Assembly: GCF_033958435.1 (NCBI RefSeq)
Contig: NC_134138.1
Span: 1,624,001-1,688,000 of the forward strand
Reading direction: 5' to 3'
DNA length: 64,000 bases
From: Carettochelys insculpta
Taxonomy: Eukaryota > Chordata > Testudines > Carettochelyidae
The first letter of the stretch is position 1. Every line of letters begins with the position of its first letter. Below the pieces are notes generated by a model. The model saw only the letters and a list, made by a program, of their open reading frames with translations, did not search any database and had not been told where the DNA came from. A program made the position numbers and the translations under genes. This document shows positions 1 to 11,137 of the stretch, in pieces.

Positions 1-735
1 GATGAAGCTGTGTCCACAGAGCATCCCAGCACCGGCAGGGAGTGGCCCCCAGCTGCCCCGCAGGCACTGGGAATGACACAGCAGGAGCCCAGGGCCCTTT
101 GCCCAGCGCACAGGGATACGCCCTGCTAGCCGCCGCCAGCCTGAGCGTCCCCACGCCACTGCCCCGGCCCCCAGAGCCCAATCCAGACGAGCACTGGGCT
201 CCGTCCCACATTTTCAGGGTAACCAACAGAGCAGAGCAGGAGAGAAGAACCGGAGCTGGATCCCTCAGGCCCAGGAACGGGCTCTGCCAGCCCAGAGCAG
301 CGGTCAGATCCCGGCCCCCTGGCTGGCTGCGAGCCGTGACCTGTGGCGGGTGCTCGGCTCACCCGAGGGGGGACTGGTGCTGGCAGTGGCCCCAGGGCAG
401 GAAATCTCCTTGTCCCAGGCACCCCGGGACAAGGCCAAGCCAAACCCTGCCCCAGTGCCCAGAGGAGTGGCTGGGCGCAGGCGGCCGGGGCTGGTCCCCA
501 TTCACAGCCCTGCTGACAGCCAGGCTCCAGGGCTGTGCCACCCAGCAGTGGGGCTCTGCCAGCCCCACTCCCCTCCTGCCTGGTCCCCAGCAGGGGCGGG
601 GCCGTGGCATCCCCCCGCCCTCTGCCAAGGGAGGCGGCTGCTGGGCAGTGCAGAGAGACCCAGCCAGGCAGGCTGAGCGTGGGCTCCCCGTCCCCCCGGC
701 ACCGCTAGGACAGGCAGGCTGCCCTGGCCTCCTAC
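1..735. other. PLEC intronic sequence, no recognised feature
   Basis: GC-rich, largely unique sequence downstream (in PLEC sense) of the candidate exon at 736-790. I see no conserved protein segment, RNA gene or repeat family. Open frames on both strands reflect the low stop-codon frequency of GC-rich DNA. Confidence 0.5.
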
Positions 736-790
736 CTTGGCCCTGCTGGATGAGGTCTTCCATGAAGTACCTGCCATCCTCCCAGTCCAT
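736..790 (-). CDS. PLEC: Candidate additional PLEC alternative first exon (isoform not identified)
   Basis: On the minus strand an ATG at 790 opens 18 codons (start MDWEDGRYF, end IQQGQ) and then a GTAGG donor directly follows a single leftover G at 736. The exon thus ends in phase 1, exactly like the four recognisable PLEC first exons further right (1c, 1f, 1e and 1), and would splice in frame to the common exon 2 outside the window. Its position is the most downstream of the set, between isoform-1 exon 1 and the gene body. Short acidic/aromatic first exons of this kind are typical of plectin, where the first exon directs tissue- and organelle-specific targeting. I do not recognise this peptide as any named human or mouse isoform (it differs from 1a, 1b and 1d as I know them), so it is either a divergent version of a known exon or a lineage-specific one. 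No transcript evidence is available here. Confidence 0.5.
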
Positions 791-2684
791 GGCTCGGGCT
801 GCAGCACTGCAGCTCCACTGCTCAGGGCAAGGCGCACGCCTCCTGCCAGGCCCGGCAGCAGCACCAGGGCAGCAGCCAGCTGAGCGCCGGCCCTACAGGA
901 TGCAGCACCAAGCGCTCGCCCCCCCTCTTCCTCGCGCCAAAACCTGGCAGCCAGGAGCCACCCCCCCGCCCGCCTGGCTCCCGCTCCGGCTCCCAAATTC
1001 ACTCCAGCTGCTGCCTCGCCAGAGAAGCCGCCAGGATTCTTGTGGCATTCAGCAGTTCAGCCCCTGGGCGCCGAGCACGGGCCGGGGCCGGCTCCAGACA
1101 GGGGCCACAAGGGTGGTGCCTGGGCAGGACTGGGGCGACCCCAAGGGCCCCACTCCACCAGCTCTGGGGAGCAGCTGACCGCGGGTGCTCAACCCCCAGG
1201 GCTGGGCAGGGCCTGGGGCTTTCTCCTGCTCAGGGTGCAGCTGGGCAGGCTCAGAAGAGGGGTTTGCTCCCACCAGCTGCCCTGTGTGGGTGCAGAGCCC
1301 CTCGCTGAGCCCTCTCCCCACCTGCCTGCCTAGGCCCTGCAGCCCTGACCCCAGGCTGTGGGACAGGACCTGCCTCAAGCTGGCGGCAGGGAGCAGGGCC
1401 CCAGGTGCTGGTGAACGAGCGACCCCGGCTGGAGGGTCCCACTGTGCACACGCCGGGCTGCAGGCTAAGGGCTGCACAGCCAGCAAGCTGGGGGCAGGGG
1501 AAGCAGCGCTAAGCCGGGGGAAAGGTGGGGTCTGCACGGATGGGCATGGGCAGAGCCAGGCAGGGGGCACGTGGAGCCCCAGGCTCTGGGCCTGGGGAAC
1601 AGCTGAGCATGGTGGGTTGGCGACAGCTGTGGGACAATGAGCCCATTGTCTGGGCAGCACAGCTGCTGGAAGGGTGGGCTGGGGTGTGGGCACGCTACCT
1701 GTGGGGGGAGGGAGGAGCAGGCCTGCCCCTCCCCCCAGCACACAGGGGCCAGGCTGGCCTGGGAGCCCCAGCGGGGCACAGAAACACCACTGACTCACGC
1801 CCGGCACATTTCCTGGTGCGTGCTCGGAGCCAAGGCGCTGGCCCAGCCGCGGCAGGGCTGAGTCACCCCCACGCGCACAGGGCCAGGGCCTCGGGCGGGG
1901 CCGCTCCCCAGCCAGGGCGCTGGACTGGGCTGGAGGGGCAGCAGGACACCAGCCCCCTCCTCCAGCAGGCGGGAGCCCAGTCTGCACCAGTCCCCCGGGG
2001 CCAGGGCAGAGCCCAGCCCCCCCCAGCACTGCCCTGCCCTCCCCAGGTAGAGGGCACGGCGCTGGGCTCCAGGCAAGGAACTCCCCCCTCCTGCCCCTCA
2101 TCCGCCCCCATGGCCACGGTGTGCCCTCAGGCTGACACTGGCTGGGCAGCCCACAGGGCGAGGCCAGGCCAATGGGGGGGTGCAGTGTGGAGATGGGCAG
2201 GACTGACTGGCTGGTCCGGCCCTAGCCCGTGCCAAGGGAGACCGGCATCTCTGCCCCCACTGGCTGTCAGCCCGGCTCCAGCACCGGCCCACAACGAGCC
2301 CCCGGCTGCCCCGCACAGGCTCCCGGCATGTGCCCGCCCCTCATGGCTCTGCCCTCCTGGGAGCAGCCCTGGGTGGGGCCCACTAGGGATGGGCACGGCC
2401 CTGAGCCGTGCACACCCTCCCGCTGCTGGACCTTGCCCCCGCAGCGCAGCGGCAGGCAGGACAAAGCCCCTGCCCCCCGCACACGGGGCCTGGCAGTGCC
2501 CACACGCTGCCCCGACGCTGGCTGCAGCGCTGGGCCCACCGCCTCCGACCTTGACCTTGGCAGCACAGCCAGCTGCCAGGGGAGGACAGGGGGAGGCGGC
2601 GGCCAAGGATAGCGCAGGGCCCTGCACCTGTTGGCACGGCAGGTGGCAGCCAGGGGCCCCAGGGGCCGGGATGCAGAACTCTTG
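791..2684. other. GC-rich intron between candidate first exons, nothing recognised
   Basis: About 1.9 kb of GC-rich sequence with no detectable gene, RNA or interspersed repeat. The part next to 790 would hold the promoter of the candidate exon, but no TATA box, CCAAT box or clear GC-box cluster stands out. Confidence 0.45.
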
Positions 2685-2828
2685 TCTCCTGCCCGTCTGT
2701 CCCAGCCCAGGCCTGCCCGCCCGTCCGTCTGTCCCAGCCCAGGCCTGCCTGCCCGTCCGTCTGTCCCAGCCCGGCCACCCAGCCCAGGCCTGCCTGCCCG
2801 TCCGTCTGTCCCAGCCCAGGCCTGCCTC
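2685..2828. repeat. Minisatellite A, left part
   Basis: Tandem units of roughly 30-44 bp built on 'cccagcccaggcctgcctgcc' and 'gtccgtctgtcc'. The array continues at 4077 after a CR1 insertion, in the same orientation and repeat phase, so the two parts were one array before the insertion. Confidence 0.9.
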
Positions 2829-4076
2829 ATAAGAACATAAGAATGGCCATACTGGGTCAGACCAAAGGTCCATCCAGCCCAGTATCCCGTCTGCCGACAG
2901 TGGCCAATGCCAGGTGCCCCAGAGAAGGAGAACAGAAGACAATGATCAAGTGATTTATCTCCTGCCATCCATCTCCTGCCCTTGTTATGAAGGCTGGGGC
3001 ACCATACTTTACCCCTGGCTAATAGCCATTTATGGACCTAACCTGCAAAAATTTATCAAGCTCTTTTTTAAACCCTAATAGAGTCCTGGCCTTCACAGCC
3101 TCCTCCGGCAAGGAGTTCCACAGGTTGACTGTGCGCTGTGTGAAGAAAAATTTCCTTTTATTAGTTTTGAACCTGCTACCCATCAATTTCATTTGGTGTC
3201 CCCTAGTTCTTGTATTACGGGAAAAGGTAAATAATTTTTCTATATTCACTTTCTCCACACCATTCATGATTTTATATACCTCTATCATATCGCCCCTCAA
3301 TCGCCTCTTTTCCAGACTGAAAAGTCCCAGTCTCTCTAGCCTCTCCCCATATGGGACCCGTTCCAAGCCCCTAATCATCTTAGTCGCCCTTTTCTGAACC
3401 TTTTCTAATGCCAATATATCTTTTTTGAGGTGAGGAGACCACATCTGCACGCAGTACTCGAGATGTGGGCGTACCATAGTTTTATATAGGGGAAGTACGA
3501 TATCTTTTGTCTTATTATCGATCCCTTTTTTAATAATTCCTAACATCCTATTTGCTTTACTAACTGCCGCTGCACACTGCGTGGATGTCTTCAGAGAACT
3601 ATCCACTATAACTCCAAGATCCCTTTCCTGATCTGTCGTAGCTAAATTTGACCCCATCATGTAGTACGTGTAATTTGGGTTATTTTTTCCAACATGCGTT
3701 ACCTTACACTTACCCACATTAAATTTCATTTGCCATTTTGCTGCCCAATCACTCAGTTTGCTGAGATCTTTTTGTAGTTCTTCACAATCCCTTTTGGTTT
3801 TGACTGTCCTGAACAACTTGGTGTCATCTGCAAACTTTGCCACCTCACTGCTTACCTCATTTTCTAGATCATTGATGAACAGGATCGGTCCCAGGACTGA
3901 CCCCTGGGGAACACCACTAGTTACCCCACCTCCACTGTGAAAATTTACCATTTATTCCAACCCTTTGTTTTCTGTCTTTTAATCAATTCCCGATCCGTGA
4001 AAGGATCTTTCCTCCTATCCCATGACCACCTAATTTACATAAAAGCCTTTGGTGTGGGACCGCGTCAAAGGCTTTT
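2829..4076 (-). mobile_element. 5'-truncated CR1 LINE inserted in minisatellite A
   Basis: The left end carries the CR1 3' terminus (complement of the block reading aagaacataagaatggccat, then actgggtcagaccaaagg). Reading leftward on the minus strand, the element holds the C-terminal half of ORF2 and the 3' UTR. It is cut at 4076 within the reverse transcriptase, as expected for incomplete target-primed reverse transcription. Both ends are flanked by CTGCCTC (2822-2828 and 4077-4083), and joining the flanks across one copy gives a normal repeat unit, so this is a credible 7-bp target site duplication. Confidence 0.9.
3019..3951 (-). pseudogene. CR1 ORF2 C-terminal reverse transcriptase fragment
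   Basis: Open for about 310 codons. It shows the CR1 RT motifs in order: [13 protein letters not shown], the catalytic FADD box in the context [15 protein letters not shown], the HLEYC segment ([14 protein letters not shown]) and the C-terminal arginine-rich tail with [11 protein letters not shown]. The N-terminal fingers and the whole endonuclease are missing, so it cannot encode a complete ORF2 protein. The frame is otherwise little damaged, which suggests a relatively young insertion. Confidence 0.88.
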
Positions 4077-4975
4077 CTGCCTCCTGTCCGTCCGTCCCAG
4101 CCCAGGCCTGCCTCCTGTCCGTCCCAGCCCAGTCACCCAGCCCAGGCCTGCCGCCTGCCCGTCCGTCCCAGCCCAGGCCTGCCTGCAGTCCGTCCGTCCG
4201 TCCGTCCCAGCCCAGTCACCCAGCCCAGGCCTGCCTGCAGTCCGTCCCTCCCAGCCCAGGCCTGCCTGCAGTCCGTCCCAGCCCAGGCACCCAGTCCAGG
4301 CCTGCCTCCTGCCCGTCCGTCCCAGCCCAGGCACCCAGCCCAGGCCTGCCTCCTGCCCGTCCGTCCCAGCCCAGGCCTGCCTGCAGTCCGTCCCAGCCCA
4401 GTCACCCAGCCCAGGCCTGCCTCCTGCCCGTCCGTCCGTCCCAGCCCAGGCCTGCCTGCAGTCCGTCCCAGCCCGGCCACCCAGCCCAGGCCTGCCTCCT
4501 GCCCGTCCGTCCGTCCCAGCCCAGGCCTGCCTGCAGTCCGTCCCAGCCCGGCCACCCAGCCCAGGCCTGCCTCCTGCCCGTCCGTCCGTCCCAGCCCAGG
4601 CCTGCCTGCAGTCCGTCCCAGCCCAGTCACCCAGCCCAGGCCTGCCTCCTGCCCGTCCGTCCGTCCCAGCCCAGGCACCCAGTCCAGGCCTGCCTCCTGC
4701 CCGTCCGTCCGTCCCAGCCCAGGCCTGCCTGCAGTCCGTCCCAGCCCGGCCACCCAGCCCAGGCCTGCCTCCTGTCCGTCCGTCCGTCCGTCCGTCCCAG
4801 CCCAGCCACCCAGCCCAGGCCTGCCTCCTGCCCGTCCATCCCAGCCCAGGCCTGCCTGCTGTCCATCTGTCCCAGCCCGGCCACACAGCCCAGCCCTGCC
4901 TGCGGTCCGTCCGTCCCAGCCCAGCCACCCAGCCTCCTGCCCGTCTGTCCCAGCCTGGCCACCCAGCCCAGTGGC
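4077..4975. repeat. Minisatellite A, right part
   Basis: About 0.9 kb of units mixing 'cccagcccaggcctgcctgcagtccgtc', 'cccagcccggccacccagcc' and runs of 'gtcc' (for example gtccgtccgtccgtc). It is C-rich on the plus strand and open in several frames on both strands, none of which looks like a real protein. Confidence 0.92.
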
Positions 4976-5278
4976 AGGCAAGCCAGACCCCCGCACCCCT
5001 GCTCCCCTACACATGCAAGCCAGGTGGGAAAGGGTTAAGGGACCAAGTCTGGTGTGGCGGAGGAGGAGCCCACTGCTCTGGCAAAGCCGGCTCCCAAGGC
5101 AGCGCCACACCCCCTTACCCCCGCACACAGACCCCTGAGAGGCTGCAGCCGTGCCCCAGCGCTGCCCCCTTGGAACGCACGCAGCTGCCCCGCGCCCGCC
5201 GCCCAGCACTGCTCCCAGGGCAGCACTGGCCCCACACGCGCCCCAGCTCCCCCCCGGCCGGCCCCAGGAGTCACTGAC
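4976..5278. other. Intron just downstream of PLEC exon 1, nothing recognised
   Basis: About 300 bp of GC-rich sequence between the minisatellite and the splice donor of PLEC isoform-1 exon 1 (GT at 5278-5277, minus strand). No further feature is visible. Confidence 0.5.
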
Positions 5279-5762
5279 CTCGGGCAGGGCTGGGCTCCGG
5301 AGCCAGCCTGGACACTCCCCCGGCCACGGCAGCCTCCACGTGCTGCTCCTGTCTCCTGCGGTACGCCTGGCGCGAGCCCCCGGCCACCTCCCCGCGTGCC
5401 TGCAGCTTTGGGGGGCAGCTGGCCGGGCCCGGCACCGCCTGCACCCGGGGGCCCGCGGGGCGCCCGCGCTGCAGGGAGACGGGCACGATCTCAGGGGGCA
5501 GGTGCAGGACCTGCCGCAGGTGGCCGATGCCCTCGTTGGTCAGGTACCAGTAGCAGTGGCGCCAGGCGAAGGTCTCACGCACCAGCCCCCGCGCCTTGAG
5601 CGCGCCCATGGCCCGCATCACCTGCAGATTGGTGACGCCGGGCAGCTGCGGGTGCAGGCTCTGCGGGCGCGGGTCCTTCTTGGCCACCATCACGCCCTCG
5701 CGGAAGAGCAGCTCGTGGATGGCACGCAGCCGCTCCAGGGGCATCAGCATGCCAGCCACCAT
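5279..5762 (-). CDS. PLEC: PLEC isoform 1 first coding exon (S10/plectin domain)
   Basis: 161 codons plus one base. The N-terminus reads [27 protein letters not shown], followed by [35 protein letters not shown] and LHLPPEIVP. This is the plectin/S10 domain (similar to the ribosomal protein eS10 N-terminal domain, about residues 3-95) that marks plectin isoform 1. A low-complexity tail of about 65 residues leads to a GTCAGT donor after CGA G, phase 1. Human exon 1 is of similar length, slightly longer. The ATG at 5762 is chosen because it matches the known plectin start; a GTG three codons upstream is in frame but is not a start. Plectin is a giant cytolinker joining intermediate filaments to actin, microtubules and membranes; the first exon sets subcellular targeting. 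The rest of the gene lies beyond the left edge. Confidence 0.95.
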
Positions 5763-6420
5763 GGTGGGCACGGCCGCGCCCCGCAGGCACAGCAGCCAGG
5801 GGCCAGGAATGGGCTCTCCACAGGCGGGCAGCCGGCCGGCCGGCGCGGCACGCCTGCCTCCTGGCCTGGCTCAGCTCGGCTCGGCTCAGCCCGTCACAGC
5901 GGCTCCGCCCCCACGCCGGCATGGGGGGGCAGGCACATGGCTCACTCCCTGGCTGGGACACATGCGGCTGGGGGTGGGGGCGCTCAGCAGCCCCTCCCGG
6001 GCACCAGGCCTGGAGCGATGGGGAGGCGGGCGCCCCGGGGGAGGAGGGAGCCGCCAGATTCGGCGGCTGTGGCTGGGCAGGAGTTTCATCATACTTTCCC
6101 CTCCGTCTCCCACAGGCGGGGCGGGGCGGGACGGGGCGGGGGGCACCCCACACTTCGCTCCCCACTCTGACTCTGCCAGGAGTGTCAGGAAAGGGGGACC
6201 CCGGCCAGGCCTGGCGCAGCACGGGGCAAACCCTGCACCTCACAGCCGGGGCACGTGGGCGCGGCCGGACCGGACCGGACCGGGCCAGGGCAGCCGCCCG
6301 GATCTGCTCCTGGAGGCTCCCGCCCCCCCAGCCACGCAGCCGCTCATTCCTGGCAGCACGCCCGGAGGCCAGGCGGGGCAGGCGGAGGCTGCTTAACCAT
6401 TCCCACGCCAGCCCGGCAGC
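5763..6420 (-). promoter_or_regulatory. Probable PLEC isoform-1 promoter / CpG island
   Basis: CpG-rich sequence upstream of the exon 1 ATG with a dense GC-box cluster at 6114-6142 (repeated ggcggggcggg motifs, Sp1/KLF type) and no obvious TATA box. The region is bounded on the far side by a 55-bp minisatellite that begins at about 6431. Promoter function is inferred from position and composition. Confidence 0.55.
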
Positions 6421-6430
6421 CGCTTGGCCA

Positions 6431-7371
6431 ACCCCTCGCCGGGGATCAGCACCGGGCCGGGGGCAGGTTCCCTCCAACCAGAACCACCCCTCGCCGGGGA
6501 TCAGCACCGGGCCGGGGTCAGGCTCCCTGCAACCAGAACCACCCCTCGCCGGGGAACAGCACCGGGCCGGGGTCAGGCTCCCTGCAACCAGAACCACCCC
6601 TCGCCGGGGAACAGCACCGGGACGGGGTCAGGCTCCCTGCAACCAGAACCACCCCTCGCCGGGGAACAGCACCGGGACGGGGGCAGGTTCCCTCCAACCA
6701 GAACCACCCCTCGCCGGGGAACAGCACCGGGACGGGGTCAGGCTCCCTGCAACCAGAACCACCCCTCGCCGGGGAACAGCACCGGGACGGGGGCAGGTTC
6801 CCTCCAACCAGAACCACCCCTCGCCGGGGATCAGCACCGGGCCGGGGTCAGGCTCCCTGCAACCAGAACCACCCCTCGCCGGGGAACAGCACCGGGACGG
6901 GGGCAGGTTCCCTCCAACCAGAACCACCCCTCGCCGGGGATCAGCACCGGGCCGGGGGCAGGTTCCCTCCAACCAGAACCACCCCTCGCTGGGGAACAGC
7001 ACCGGGACGGGGGCAGGTTCCCTCCAACCAGAACCACCCCTCGCCGGGATCAGCACCGGGCCGGGGGCAGGTTCCCTCCAACCAGAACCACCCCTCGCCG
7101 GGGATCAGCACCGGGCCGGGGGCAGGTTCCCTGCAACCAGAACCACCCCTCGCCGGGGATCAGCACCGGGCCGGGGGCAGGTTCCCTCCAATCAGAACCA
7201 CCCCTCGCTGGGGAACAGCACCGGGCCGGGGGCAGGTTCCCTCCAACCAGAACCACCCCTCGCCGGGGATCAGCACCGGGCCGGGGGCAGGTTCCCTGCA
7301 ACCAGAACCACCCCTCGCCGGGGATCAGCACCGGGCCGGGGGCAGGCTCCCTCCAACCAGAACCACCAATG
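6431..7371. repeat. 55-bp minisatellite upstream of PLEC exon 1
   Basis: About 17 nearly perfect copies of a 55-bp unit beginning acccctcgccggggatcagc and ending ccaaccagaacc. The main variants are gatcagcaccgggccgg versus gaacagcaccgggacgg, and cctccaacc versus cctgcaacc. One unit (about 7041) lacks a single G. The high identity between units implies recent homogenisation. Confidence 0.95.
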
Positions 7372-7575
7372 GCCAAAGGGTAAACCGAGGCAACCCGAGA
7401 CGGCCAGAGCCGCTGCGAGCACAGGGCCAGGAAGAGCCCCTGGAGATGTGCCGTGCCCTGCCCAGCCCAGCCTCCAGCTCCGACACGCCCCTGCCTTGCT
7501 ACCGGGAACAGAGCCACCCAGGTCGCCGAGCACCTGCGCCTGGAGAGAGTGTGGTCACCCGCTGCCAAGGGTACA

Positions 7576-8300
7576 CCTGTCCCCCCATGGACTTCCCCGA
7601 CCAGTAACCCCGACAGCACCACACACCCGTCCCCCCATGGACCTCCCCGACCTGTAACGCCCCGACAGCACCACGCACCCGTCCCCCCAAGGACCTCCCC
7701 GACCAGTAACCCCGACTGCACCACGCACCCGTCCCCCCATGGACCTCCCCGACCCGTAACCCCCCGACAGCACCACACACCCGTCCCCCCATGGACCTCC
7801 CCAACCTGTAACCCCGACAGCACCACGCACCCATCCCCCCATGGACCTCCCCGACCCGTAACCCCAACAGCACCACGCACCTGTCCCCCCATGGACCTCC
7901 CCGACCCGTAACCCCGACAGCACCATGCACCCGTCACCCCATGGACCTCCCCGACCAGTAACCCCCCGACAGCACCACGCACCCATCCCGCCATGGACCT
8001 CCCCGACCCGTAACCCCGACAGAACCACACACCTGTCCCCCCATGGACCTCCCCGACCCGTAACCCCCCGACAGCACCACACACCTGTCCCCCCATGGAC
8101 CTCCCCGACCCGTAACCCCCCGACAGCACCACACACCTGTCCCCACATGGACCTCCCCGACCCGTAACCCCCCGACAGCACCACGCACCCATCCCCCCAT
8201 GGACCTCCCCGACCAGTAACCCCCCGACAGCACCACGCACCCGTCCCCCCATGGACCTCCCCGACCACTAACCCCGACAGCACCACGCACCCGTCCCCCA
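7576..8300. repeat. About 51-bp minisatellite (catggacctccccgacc type)
   Basis: Units of roughly 49-52 bp combining 'ccccgacagcaccacgcacc', 'cgtccccccatggacctcc' and 'ccgacccgtaac'. It grades into the following 40-bp array, from which it differs by the inserted 'catggacctc' segment; a few such units recur further right (about 8330-8420 and 9520-9540). Confidence 0.9.
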
Positions 8301-10590
8301 CCAACCCGTAATCCCGACAGCACCACGCACCCGTCCCCCCATGGACCTCCCCGACCACTAACCCCGACAGCACCACGCAGCCGTCCCCCCATGGACCTCC
8401 CCGACCAGTAACCCCCCGACAGCACCACGCACCCGTCCCCCACCGACCCATAACCCTGACAGCACCACGCACCCATCCCCCACCAACCTGTAATCCCGAC
8501 AGCACCACGCACCCATCCCCCACCAACCCGTAACCCCCGACAGCACCACTCACCCGTCCCCCACCGACCCGTAACCCCCGACAGCACCACGCACCCGTCC
8601 CCCACCGACCCGTAACCCAACACCACCACGCACCCGTCCCCCACCGACCCGTAACCCCGACAGCACCACTCACCCGTCCCCCACCGACCCGTAACCCCGA
8701 CAGCACCACGCACCCGTCCCCCACCGACCCGTAACCCCGACAGCACCACGCACCCGTCCCCCACCGACCCGTAACCCCGACAGCACCACGCACCCGTCCC
8801 CCACCAGCCCGTAACCCCGACAGCACCACGCACTCGTCCCCCACCGACCCGTAGCCCCCGAGAGCACCACGCACCCGTTCCCCACCGACCCGTAATGCCG
8901 ACAGCACCACTCACCCATCCCCCACTGACCCGTAATGCCGACAGCACCACTCACCCATCCCCCACCGACCCGTAACCCCCGACAGCACCACTCACCCGTC
9001 CCCCACCGACCCGTAACCCCGACAGCACCACGCACCCTTCCCCCACCAACCCCTCACCCCCAACTGCTGCACACACTCATTCCCCACCGACCCGTAACCC
9101 CGACAGCACCACGCACCCTTCCCCCACCGACCCGTAACCCCGACAGCACCACACACCCATCCCCCACCGACCCGTAACCCCGACAGCACCACGCACCCAT
9201 CCCCCACCGACCCGTAATCCCGACAGCACCACGCACCCATCCCCCACCAACCCATAACCCCGACAGCACCACGCACTCGTCCCCCACCGACCCGTAATCC
9301 CGACAGCACCACGCACCCATCCCCCACCGACCCGTAATCCCGACAGCACCACGCACTCGTCCCCCACCGACCCGTAACCCCGACAGCACCACGCACCCGT
9401 CCCCCACCGACCCGTAACCCCGACAGCACCACGCACTCGTCCCCCACCGACCCGTAATCCCGACAGCACCACGCACCCGTCCCCCACCGACCCGTAACCC
9501 CGACAGCACCACGCACCCGTCCCCCCATGGACCTCCCCGACAGCACCACGCACCCGTCCCCCACCGACCCGTAATCCCGACAGCACCACGCACCCGTCCC
9601 CCACCGACCCGTAACCCCGACAGCACCACGCACCCATCCCCCACTGACCCGTAACCCCGACAGCACCACGCACCCGTCCCCCACCAACCCGTGAGCCCGA
9701 CAGCACCACGCACTCTTCCCCCACTGACCCGTAACCCCGACAGCACCACGCACCCGTCCCCCACCAACCCATAACCCCGACAGCACCACGCACCCATCCC
9801 CCACTGACCCGTAACCCCCGAGAGCACCACGCACCCGTCCCCCACCAGCCCATAACCCCGGCAGCAGCACGCACCCGTCCCCTCCAACTGCTGCACACAC
9901 CCATTCCCCACCGACCCGTATCCCCGACAGCACCACTCACCCGTCCCCCACCGACCCGTAACCCCGACAGCACCACTCACCCATCCCCCACCGACCCCTC
10001 ACCCCCAACTGCTGCACACACCCATTCCCCACCGACCCGTAACCCCGACAGCACCACGCACCCATCCCCCACCAACCCGTAACCCCGACAGCACCACTCA
10101 CCCGTCCCCCACCGACCCGTAACCCCGACAGCACCACGCACCCGTCCCCCACCGACCCGTATCCCCGACAGCACCACTCACCCGTCCCCCACCGACCCAT
10201 AACCCCGACAGCACCACACACCCATCCCCCACCAACCCGTAACCCCGACAGCACCACTCACCCGTCCCCCACCGACCCGTAACCCCGACAGCACCACGCA
10301 CCCGTCCCCCACCGACCCGTAACCCCGATAGCACCACTCACCCGTCCCCCACCGACCCGTAACCCCGACAGCACCACGCACCCGTCCCCCACCGACCCCT
10401 CACCCCCAACTGCTGCACACACTCATTCCCCACCGACCCGTAACCCCGACAGCACCACTCACCCGTCCCCCACACCGACCCGTCACCCCCAACTGCTGCA
10501 CACACTCATCCCCCACCGACCCGTAACCCCGACAGCACCACGCACCCACCCCCCACACCGACCCGTTACCCCCAACAGCCACACGCACCC
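8301..10590. repeat. 40-bp minisatellite
   Basis: Unit of 40 bp: 'cccgacagcaccacgcaccc' followed by 'gtcccccaccgacccgtaac', in more than 50 copies, with occasional unrelated 26-30 bp inserts reading 'cacccccaactgctgcacac'. Together with the preceding array it forms about 3 kb of C-rich plus strand. Confidence 0.95.
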
Positions 10591-10764
10591 ATCCCCCACT
10601 GACCTCACAGCTGTGTGCACCCATGCCCCACTGAGCCCACTACAAAAGCCCTGCAACAGCCGTACCCCCACCCCCACTGACTCGCCACCCCGTAACACTG
10701 GGACAGCCATACATACCCATCCCCCGCCCTGATAACCCTGGACAGCTGCGAGCACCCCCCTCAC

Positions 10765-11117
10765 TGGGATGGAGCAGCAGCTGTGTGAGTGAGAGCTACA
10801 GGCGGAGCAGCTCCCACTGGCGGGGAACGGCCCCGGCTGGGGTAACCTCGGCTGGCAGGTAACAGGGACACAGAGCAGGGAGGAGCCCGGCTGGGTTTGC
10901 ATCGGGGAGGCAGTTAGTGAGCGTCAGGCTGGAGGCTGGGGAGGAACCGGGCAGGCGCAGCCAGGGGCTCCAGGCCTGGGGTCCCCTCCAGGGGATCTCC
11001 TCCCCCACCCCGGGGGTCAGACAGACACTTCCGGCCGCTGCATCGCTGTCCCCGAATAACCCTTCTCTGCCACCTGCTGAGTGACCCGCACAGCCTGGGC
11101 CCCCGAACTGCGCTACA
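10765..11117 (+). repeat. 5' LTR of Gmr1-like copy A
   Basis: Shares long blocks with the LTR at 47214-47588 (for example ggcaggtaacacggacacag versus ggcaggtaacagggacacag, and ggagcccggctgggtttgca in both). It has degenerate TGGGATGG...CTACA ends compared with the TGTGATGG...CCATCACA ends of the intact element. It belongs to the same subfamily as 47214-47588 rather than that of the complete element. Confidence 0.82.
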
Positions 11118-11119
11118 CC

Positions 11120-11137
11120 TGGTGGCAGAGGTGGGAT
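11120..11137 (+). other. Primer binding site, copy A (tRNA-Leu, AAG/UAG type)
   Basis: tggtggcagaggtgggat lies two bases after the LTR and is complementary, with one mismatch in 18, to the 3' end of vertebrate tRNA-Leu(AAG/UAG) including CCA. The tRNA end is from memory of the tRNA family. Confidence 0.7.

Noticed and set aside
2098..2316. Short GC-rich ORFs around 1-2.6 kb as host exons
   Set aside because: No recognisable homology, and both strands are open because of composition.
6425..7375. CRISPR-like regular spacing of repeats
   Set aside because: Units are contiguous with no unique spacers, and the genome is vertebrate. This is a minisatellite.
7050..8950. Collagen-like or glycine-rich minus-strand ORFs (GRGGPWGDGCVVLSG repeats)
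   Set aside because: Antisense translations of the 51-bp and 40-bp arrays; shared by several frames and without any non-repeat flanking protein sequence.
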